Source: Thalassobaculum_A sp040219215 (GTDB lineage Bacteria; Pseudomonadota; Alphaproteobacteria; Thalassobaculales; Thalassobaculaceae). From it: DNA of 64,000 bases. The first letter of the stretch is position 1, and each line of letters opens with the position of its first letter. Below, piece after piece: positions 58,811 through 64,000 of this stretch. The position numbers were made by a program, and so were the translations under genes. Below the pieces are notes generated by a model. That model saw nothing but the letters and a program-made list of their open reading frames with translations, was not told where the DNA came from and did no database searches. The stretch lies in NCBI RefSeq assembly GCF_040219215.1, contig NZ_JAVJSX010000044.1, positions 305,988 to 369,987 on the forward strand. Direction: 5' to 3'.

Positions 58811-59340
58811 TCAACGCCGAGCGTCCGGTCCCCGCCGGCGCCGACCAGGATGCGATCCTGTCGGCTGTCAGCGACGAGATCCGCGAGAAGGGCTTCGTGA
58901 TCGCGCAGGCCGACAAGCTGTTCAACTGGGCACGCTGCGGTTCGCTCTGGCCGATGACCTTCGGCCTAGCCTGCTGCGCGGTCGAGATGATGCACACCGC
59001 GGCCAGCCGCTATGACCTCGACCGATTCGGACTGGTATTCCGGCCGAGCCCTCGGCAGTCCGACGTGATGATCGTGGCGGGTACCCTGACCAACAAGATG
59101 GCGCCGGCGCTTCGCAAGGTGTACGACCAGATGGCCGAGCCGCGCTGGGTGATCTCGATGGGATCCTGCGCGAACGGCGGGGGGTACTATCACTATTCGT
59201 ACTCGGTGGTACGCGGCTGCGACCGGATCGTTCCGGTCGACATCTACGTGCCGGGCTGTCCGCCCACCGCCGAGGCGTTGCTGTACGGGGTGCTGCAGTT
59301 GCAGCGCAAGATCAAGCGAACCGCTACGATCGCGCGCTGA
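58801..59340 (+). CDS. nuoB: NADH-quinone oxidoreductase subunit B
   Basis: 179 residues. NuoB carries the terminal cluster N2, which passes electrons to quinone. The tandem Cys motif is in MTFGLACCAVEMMH, and the other ligands are in SMGSCANGGGYY and VPGCPPTAEALLYG. ATG 58801 lies inside the nuoA end; a GTG at 58807 is a near alternative. NuoC starts 42 bases after. Confidence 0.97.
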   Translation: MGVINAERPVPAGADQDAILSAVSDEIREKGFVIAQADKLFNWARCGSLWPMTFGLACCAVEMMHTAASRYDLDRFGLVFRPSPRQSDVMIVAGTLTNKMAPALRKVYDQMAEPRWVISMGSCANGGGYYHYSYSVVRGCDRIVPVDIYVPGCPPTAEALLYGVLQLQRKIKRTATIAR

Positions 59341-59382
59341 CGCGAAACCGGGTGTTGTTCTGACACGGAGGTCAGCGAGCTC

Positions 59383-60027
59383 ATGGCGACAGCCATGTCT
59401 TCCGAAGCCATTAGCGCCTTGAGGGATCTGGCCGCTCACATCGAGAGCCAGCTCGATCAGGACGTGTCCGATGTGACGCTGATCCAGGGCGAGCTGTGCC
59501 TGCGGTGCCGCCCATCCTCGGTGATCAAGGTGCTGACGTTCCTGCGCGACGACAGTCAGTGCCAGTTCAAGGCCTTGATGGACATCTGCGGCGTCGACCA
59601 TCCGCAGCGCGAGCAGCGCTTCGACGTGGTCTACAATCTGCTGTCGATCCGGCAGAACACCCGGGTGCGGCTGAAGGTCGCGACCGACGAGAGCACGCCG
59701 GTCCCTTCAGCGACCGGGTTGTTCAGTTCGGCAGGTTGGATGGAGCGCGAGAGCTGGGATCTGTTCGGAATCTACTTCTCGGAGCACCCGGATCTACGGC
59801 GGCTGCTGACGGACTACGGTTTCGAAGGCCATCCCCTGCGCAAGGACTTCCCGCTGACCGGCTATGTCGAGGTTCGCTACGACGATGCCCAGAAACGCGT
59901 GGTCTACGAGCCGGTCAAGCTGACCCAGGACTTCCGGAACTTCGACTTCCTCAGTCCTTGGGAGGGGGCCCGTGCTGCGCTGCCGGGTGACGAGAAGGCC
60001 GATCAGACTGCAGAGGATCAGGGCTGA
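59383..60027 (+). CDS. nuoC: NADH-quinone oxidoreductase subunit C
   Basis: 214 residues, a separate NuoC as in most alphaproteobacteria and mitochondria (30-kDa subunit), not the NuoCD fusion of enterics. Characteristic pieces are FKALMDICGVDHPQREQRFD, AGWMERESWDLFGIYFSEHP and GFEGHPLRKDFPLTGYVEVR. It is part of the hydrophilic connecting module. A second ATG at 59395 is possible. Its stop TGA overlaps the nuoD ATG (TGATG). Confidence 0.97.
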   Translation: MATAMSSEAISALRDLAAHIESQLDQDVSDVTLIQGELCLRCRPSSVIKVLTFLRDDSQCQFKALMDICGVDHPQREQRFDVVYNLLSIRQNTRVRLKVATDESTPVPSATGLFSSAGWMERESWDLFGIYFSEHPDLRRLLTDYGFEGHPLRKDFPLTGYVEVRYDDAQKRVVYEPVKLTQDFRNFDFLSPWEGARAALPGDEKADQTAEDQG

Positions 60028-61205
60028 TGGCCGAGACGCAGATCAAGCCGCTCACCATGAACTTCGGGCCGCAGCATCCCGCGGCTCACGGGGTGTTGCG
60101 CCTGGTGCTGGAGATGGACGGCGAGGTGGTCGAGCGGGCGGACCCGCACATCGGGCTGCTGCACCGCGGCACCGAGAAGCTGATCGAGTACAAGACCTAC
60201 CTGCAGGCCGTGCCGTATTTCGATCGGCTCGACTACGTCGCGCCGATGAACCAGGAGCATGCCTTCGCCCTGGCGGTTGAGAAGCTGCTGCGCCTGGAGG
60301 TGCCGAAGCGTGGCCAGTACATCCGGGTGCTGTACGCCGAGATCGGCCGGGTGCTGAATCACCTGCTGAACCTGACGACCTTCGCGCTCGACGTCGGCGC
60401 CATGACGCCGCTGCTGTGGGGGTTCGAGGAGCGCGAGAAGCTGATGGGCTTCTATGAGCGTGTCTCCGGCGCCCGCCTGCACGCGGCGTATTTCCGGCCG
60501 GGCGGGGTGCATCAGGACCTGCCGGCCGGTTTGCTGGAGGACATCAAGGCCTGGGCCGAGCAGTTTCCGAAGTTCGTCGACGACATGGAATCGCTGCTGA
60601 CCGAAAACCGGATCTTCAAGCAGCGCACCGTCGACATCGGCGTGGTTTCCCGTCAGGAGGCTCTGGACCACGGATTCTCCGGGCCGGTGCTGCGCGGCTC
60701 CGGCGTGCCATGGGATCTGCGGGTCGCGCAGCCCTATGACGCCTACGCCGAGATGGATTTCGACGTCCCGGTCGGCAAGACCGGTGACTGCTACGCGCGC
60801 TATCTGGTGCGGGTCGAGGAACTGCGGCAGTCGCTGCGGATCATCGACCAGTGCATCGAGCGCATGCCCGATGGACCGGTGAAGAGCGACGACCGCAAGA
60901 TCACCTCGCCGAAGCGCGGCGAGATGAAGCAGTCGATGGAAGCGCTGATCCACCACTTCAAGCTCTACACCGAGGGCTACCATGTGCCGGCCGGGGAGAC
61001 CTACACGGCTGTCGAAGCCCCGAAAGGCGAGTTTGCGGTGTTCCTGGTGTCCGACGGCAGCAACAAGCCGTACCGGTGCAAGATCCGGGCGCCAGGCTTC
61101 GCGTTTCTGGCGGCGACCGATTTCCTGACGAAGGGGCACATGCTGGCGGATACCGTGGCGATCATCGGCTCGCTCGACATCGTGTTCGGGGAGATCGACC
61201 GATGA
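60027..61205 (+). CDS. nuoD: NADH-quinone oxidoreductase subunit D
   Basis: 392 residues, the 49-kDa subunit that lines the quinone site with NuoB. The N-terminus MNFGPQHPAAHGVLRLVLEM, with the HPAAHG loop, and IGLLHRGTEKLIEYKTYLQA are diagnostic; PGGVHQDLPAGLLEDIKAW and the C-terminal DIVFGEIDR are also conserved. ATG overlaps nuoC, and the stop overlaps nuoE (ATGA 61202-61205), so the block is translationally coupled. Confidence 0.98.
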   Translation: MAETQIKPLTMNFGPQHPAAHGVLRLVLEMDGEVVERADPHIGLLHRGTEKLIEYKTYLQAVPYFDRLDYVAPMNQEHAFALAVEKLLRLEVPKRGQYIRVLYAEIGRVLNHLLNLTTFALDVGAMTPLLWGFEEREKLMGFYERVSGARLHAAYFRPGGVHQDLPAGLLEDIKAWAEQFPKFVDDMESLLTENRIFKQRTVDIGVVSRQEALDHGFSGPVLRGSGVPWDLRVAQPYDAYAEMDFDVPVGKTGDCYARYLVRVEELRQSLRIIDQCIERMPDGPVKSDDRKITSPKRGEMKQSMEALIHHFKLYTEGYHVPAGETYTAVEAPKGEFAVFLVSDGSNKPYRCKIRAPGFAFLAATDFLTKGHMLADTVAIIGSLDIVFGEIDR

Positions 61206-61873
61206 GCAGCAAGCCGATTGCCGACGACAAGGATCAACCGGCCTCGTTCACCTGGACGGCGGCAAGCGAGAAGCAGATCGCGGCCATCCTGGCGAAATAT
61301 CCCGCGGGCCGGCAGGCGAGCGCAGTGTTGCCGTTGCTCGACCTGGCCCAGCGGCAACATGACAACTGGATCCCGCTGGCCGCCATCGATGCGATCGCGG
61401 CGCGCCTCGACATGGCCCGTATCCGCGTGCTCGAGGTCGCGACGTTCTACACGATGTACAATCTGGCGCCGGTCGGTAAGTGGTTCCTGCAGGCATGCAC
61501 GACCACTCCCTGCTGGCTGCGCGGGTCCGACCAGATGATGCGCTGCATCAAGGACAAGCTGGGCCTGGACAACCACGGCCGGACCGCCGACGGGCAGTTC
61601 TCGCTGCTGGAGGTCGAATGCCTTGGCGCGTGCGTCAACGCGCCGATCCTGCAGGTGAATGACGACTTCTATGAGGACATGGACTACGAGACCACGGCGA
61701 CGCTGATCGACGCGCTGAAGCGTGGCGAGCCGCCGGTTGTCGGGTCGATGAAGGGGCGTCAGACATCGCAGTCGATCGCCGGGCCGACATCTCTGGAATC
61801 CTTGAAGAAATCCGATGGTGTACCGGTATGGTTCGCCGGGCAGAAGGCCGCCGCCGCGGGTGGAGACGACTGA
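61202..61873 (+). CDS. nuoE: NADH-quinone oxidoreductase subunit E
   Basis: 223 residues, the 24-kDa subunit with a [2Fe-2S] cluster (N1a) in a thioredoxin-like domain. Ligands are the Cys pair in QACTTTPCWLRG and the pair in VECLGACVNAP. The helical N-terminal domain has LPLLDLAQRQHDNWIPLAAI. A C-terminal extension of about 45 residues after the core (from about 178) is Gly/Ser/Ala-rich, as in many alphaproteobacterial NuoE. Start overlaps nuoD and stop overlaps nuoF. Confidence 0.97.
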   Translation: MSSKPIADDKDQPASFTWTAASEKQIAAILAKYPAGRQASAVLPLLDLAQRQHDNWIPLAAIDAIAARLDMARIRVLEVATFYTMYNLAPVGKWFLQACTTTPCWLRGSDQMMRCIKDKLGLDNHGRTADGQFSLLEVECLGACVNAPILQVNDDFYEDMDYETTATLIDALKRGEPPVVGSMKGRQTSQSIAGPTSLESLKKSDGVPVWFAGQKAAAAGGDD

Positions 61874-63177
61874 TGCTGAAGGACGACGATCGGATCTTCA
61901 CCAACGTCTACGGCTGGTTCGACTGGGGCCTGGACGGCGCGCGCAAGCGTGGTGACTGGTCGAACACCAAGGCGCTGCTCGCGCAGACGCCCGAGGAACT
62001 CGTCGAGGCCGTGAAGGCCTCCGGGCTTCGCGGGCGTGGCGGTGCCGGTTTTCCGACCGGACTCAAATGGTCCTTCATGCCGAAAGAGGTGAAGGAGAAG
62101 CCGCACTATCTGGTGGTCAACGCAGACGAGTCGGAGCCCGGCACCTGCAAGGACCGTGACATCCTGCGCCATGAGCCGCACAAGCTGATCGAAGGCTGCC
62201 TGATCGGCGGCTATGCGATGCGTGCCAAGGCCGCCTACATCTACATCCGAGGCGAGTTCTACAACGAGGCGCAGAACCTCCAGGCGGCGATCGACCAGGC
62301 CTATGACGCCGGCCTGATCGGCAAGAACGCCTGCGGCTCCGGATACGACTTCGACGTGTTCCTGCACCGCGGGGCCGGCGCCTACATCTGCGGCGAAGAG
62401 ACCGCGCTGCTGGAATCCCTGGAAGGGAAGAAGGGCCAACCGCGCCTGAAGCCGCCCTTTCCGGCGGGCGTCGGCCTGTACGGTTGCCCGACCACGGTCA
62501 ACAACGTCGAGTCGATCGCTGTCGTGCCGACCATCCTGCGGCGCGGGCCGGAGTGGTTCGCCGCGCTCGGACGTCCGAAGAACTCCGGCACCAAGCTGTT
62601 CTGCATCTCCGGCCACGTGAACAACCCGTGCAACGTGGAAGAAGAACTTGGGATTCCGCTGCGTGAGTTGATCGACAAGCACGCCGGCGGCGTCATCGGC
62701 GGGTGGGACAACCTGCTCGGCGTGATCCCGGGCGGCTCGTCGGTGCCGGTGCTGCCTAAGTCGATCTGCGACGACGTTCTGATGGATTTCGATTCGCTGC
62801 GTGAAGTCCGCTCGGGCCTCGGCACGGCGGCGGTCATCGTGATGAACCAGTCGACAGACATCGTGAAGGCGATTGCCCGGCTGAGCGCGTTCTACAAGCA
62901 TGAAAGCTGCGGCCAGTGCACGCCGTGCCGGGAAGGTACCGGTTGGATGTGGCGGGTGATGGAGCGCATGGTGCGCGGCGAGGCCGATGTCGACGAGATC
63001 GACGTTCTCGAAGAGGTTTCCCGGCAGATCGAAGGCCATACGATCTGTGCGCTGGGCGATGCCGCGGCATGGCCGGTGCAGGGGCTGATCCGGCACTTCC
63101 GCCCCGAGATGGAACGCCGTATCGCGGCATACAAGGCCGGCCAGCCGGTATTGCCGACCGCCCAGGCGGCCGAGTGA
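61873..63177 (+). CDS. nuoF: NADH-quinone oxidoreductase subunit F
   Basis: 434 residues, the 51-kDa NADH- and FMN-binding subunit. The nucleotide-binding region is LRGRGGAGFPTGLKWSFMPK and the FMN region YICGEETALLESLEGKKGQP; the [4Fe-4S] N3 ligands are in KHESCGQCTPCREGTG with a fourth Cys in HTICALGDA. It receives electrons from NADH and passes them along NuoE/NuoG clusters. ATG 61873 overlaps the nuoE stop (TGATG). nuoG follows 34 bases downstream. Confidence 0.98.
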   Translation: MLKDDDRIFTNVYGWFDWGLDGARKRGDWSNTKALLAQTPEELVEAVKASGLRGRGGAGFPTGLKWSFMPKEVKEKPHYLVVNADESEPGTCKDRDILRHEPHKLIEGCLIGGYAMRAKAAYIYIRGEFYNEAQNLQAAIDQAYDAGLIGKNACGSGYDFDVFLHRGAGAYICGEETALLESLEGKKGQPRLKPPFPAGVGLYGCPTTVNNVESIAVVPTILRRGPEWFAALGRPKNSGTKLFCISGHVNNPCNVEEELGIPLRELIDKHAGGVIGGWDNLLGVIPGGSSVPVLPKSICDDVLMDFDSLREVRSGLGTAAVIVMNQSTDIVKAIARLSAFYKHESCGQCTPCREGTGWMWRVMERMVRGEADVDEIDVLEEVSRQIEGHTICALGDAAAWPVQGLIRHFRPEMERRIAAYKAGQPVLPTAQAAE

Positions 63178-63211
63178 TGAGCGTGCGGCACAGGGACGAC
63201 GAGAGGACAGC

Positions 63212-64000
63212 ATGCCGAAACTGACGGTCGACGGGATCGAGGTAGAGGTACCGGCGGGATCGACGGTGCTGCAGGCCTGTGAGGCTGCCGGAGCCGAGGT
63301 TCCGCGGTTCTGCTACCACGACCGGCTTTCGGTCGCCGGCAACTGCCGGATGTGCCTGGTTGAGATGGAGAAGGCGCCGAAGCCGGTGGCCTCCTGCGCG
63401 TTTCCGGCTGGCGACGGCATGGTCGTGCACACCAAGTCCGATCTGGCCCGCAAGGCTCAGAAGGGCACGATGGAATTCCTGCTCATCAACCATCCGCTGG
63501 ATTGCCCGATTTGCGACCAGGGCGGCGAATGCGATCTGCAGGACCAGGCGATGGCCTACGGTTTCGATCACTCGCGGTTCAAGGAGAACAAGCGGGCGGT
63601 CGCGGACAAATATCTCGGCCCGCTGATCGAAACCCACATGACCCGCTGCATCCACTGCACCCGGTGCATCCGCTTTTCGACAGAGGTCGCAGGCGTCGAG
63701 GTTCTCGGCGCGACGGGCCGCGGCGAAAACATGGAAGTCGGCACCTATGTCGAAAAGGCTATCGCGTCCGAGCTCTCGGCCAACATCATCGATCTCTGCC
63801 CGGTCGGTGCGCTGACGTCCAAGCCCTATGCGTTCGAAGCGCGTCCTTGGGAACTGACCAAGACCGAGTCGGTCGACGTGATGGACGCGGTCGGTAGCAA
63901 TATCCGCGTCGATACGCGCGGCCGCGAAGTCATGCGGGTGTTGCCGATCCTGAACGAGGACGTGAACGAAGAATGGATATCGGACAAGACCCGTTATGCC
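63212..64000 (+). CDS. nuoG: NADH-quinone oxidoreductase subunit G (partial, cut by window end)
   Basis: The first 263 codons are present with no stop before base 64000. NuoG (75-kDa) holds several iron-sulfur clusters. The N-terminal ferredoxin domain has ligands in FCYHDRLSVAGNCRMCLVE and VASCAFP; the His-Cys cluster N5 is in NHPLDCPICDQGGECDLQDQ; further ligands are in MTRCIHCTRCIRFSTEVAGV and IIDLCPVGALTSKPYAF. ATG 63212 follows GAGAGGACAG. The molybdopterin-like C-terminal domain lies beyond the window. Confidence 0.97.
   Translation, partial: MPKLTVDGIEVEVPAGSTVLQACEAAGAEVPRFCYHDRLSVAGNCRMCLVEMEKAPKPVASCAFPAGDGMVVHTKSDLARKAQKGTMEFLLINHPLDCPICDQGGECDLQDQAMAYGFDHSRFKENKRAVADKYLGPLIETHMTRCIHCTRCIRFSTEVAGVEVLGATGRGENMEVGTYVEKAIASELSANIIDLCPVGALTSKPYAFEARPWELTKTESVDVMDAVGSNIRVDTRGREVMRVLPILNEDVNEEWISDKTRYA

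Noticed and set aside
1..64000. CRISPR array, prophage, insertion sequence or defence island
   Set aside because: No spaced direct repeats, transposase, integrase or known defence proteins were seen; genes are core housekeeping throughout.

Overview
The window is GC-rich chromosomal core DNA from an alphaproteobacterium. The gene order fits a Rhodospirillales-type organism: scpAB-tatABC-serS-surE-pcm-nlpD, yajC-secD-secF-Mth938-like gene, recG-sdhE-mfd, tig-clpP-clpX-lon-hupB-tRNA-Val, and a nuoABCDEFG operon. This lineage call rests on synteny and protein character, not on a marker-gene phylogeny. No phage, insertion sequence, integrase, rRNA operon or CRISPR array was seen. Most genes are tightly packed, often with ATGA or GTGA overlaps, and the DNA reads as a stable housekeeping region.

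Layout. 1-8712 (+): end of scpA, scpB, an orphan ABC ATPase, tatABC, serS, surE, pcm, an NlpD-type lipoprotein and an FkbM-family methyltransferase. 8714-10702 (-): an LrgB/CidA-type membrane pair and a DUF815 ATPase. 10913-17272 (+): yajC, secD, secF, an Mth938/NDUFAF3-like gene, a double-domain dCTP deaminase and two squalene/phytoene synthase-family genes, the second NDUFAF6-like. 17275-25565: trmFO (-), an unrecognised protein that looks like a decayed GGDEF/EAL protein (+), uvrA (-), ssb and a methyltransferase (+), and a PiuC-type dioxygenase (-). 25953-33181: gyrA, coaD, tRNA-Lys, a PilZ-like protein, a small unknown protein, a class V aminotransferase (-), a fluoroacetate-dehalogenase-like hydrolase and a DUF502 membrane protein.

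33284-43110: an orphan membrane histidine kinase (+), recG (-), sdhE and mfd (+), a FrnE-type DsbA protein (-) and an acyl-CoA synthetase (+). 43126-47120 (-): a four-gene operon with overlapping ends, encoding a CodA-like deaminase and an NMT1/THI5-type ABC importer, probably for pyrimidine-like compounds. 47274-57362 (+): prfC, malonyl-CoA decarboxylase, tRNA-Leu, trigger factor with an unusual His-rich insertion, clpP, clpX, lon and hupB. 57487-64000: tRNA-Val, a small unknown gene (-), tRNA-Asp, and the complex I operon nuoA to nuoG, cut by the window end.

Functional themes are protein export and membrane biogenesis (Tat, SecDF-YajC), proteostasis (Tig, ClpXP, Lon), DNA topology and repair (GyrA, UvrA, RecG, Mfd, SSB, HU) and respiration (complex I, SdhE). 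The most interesting links are a Sec-associated pair of complex I assembly-factor homologues in the same window as the nuo operon, the His-rich trigger factor, the degenerate signalling-type proteins at 18.9-20.2 kb and 29.7 kb, and a hydrolase with the full set of fluoroacetate dehalogenase active-site residues. No clearly new defence or mobile system was found.
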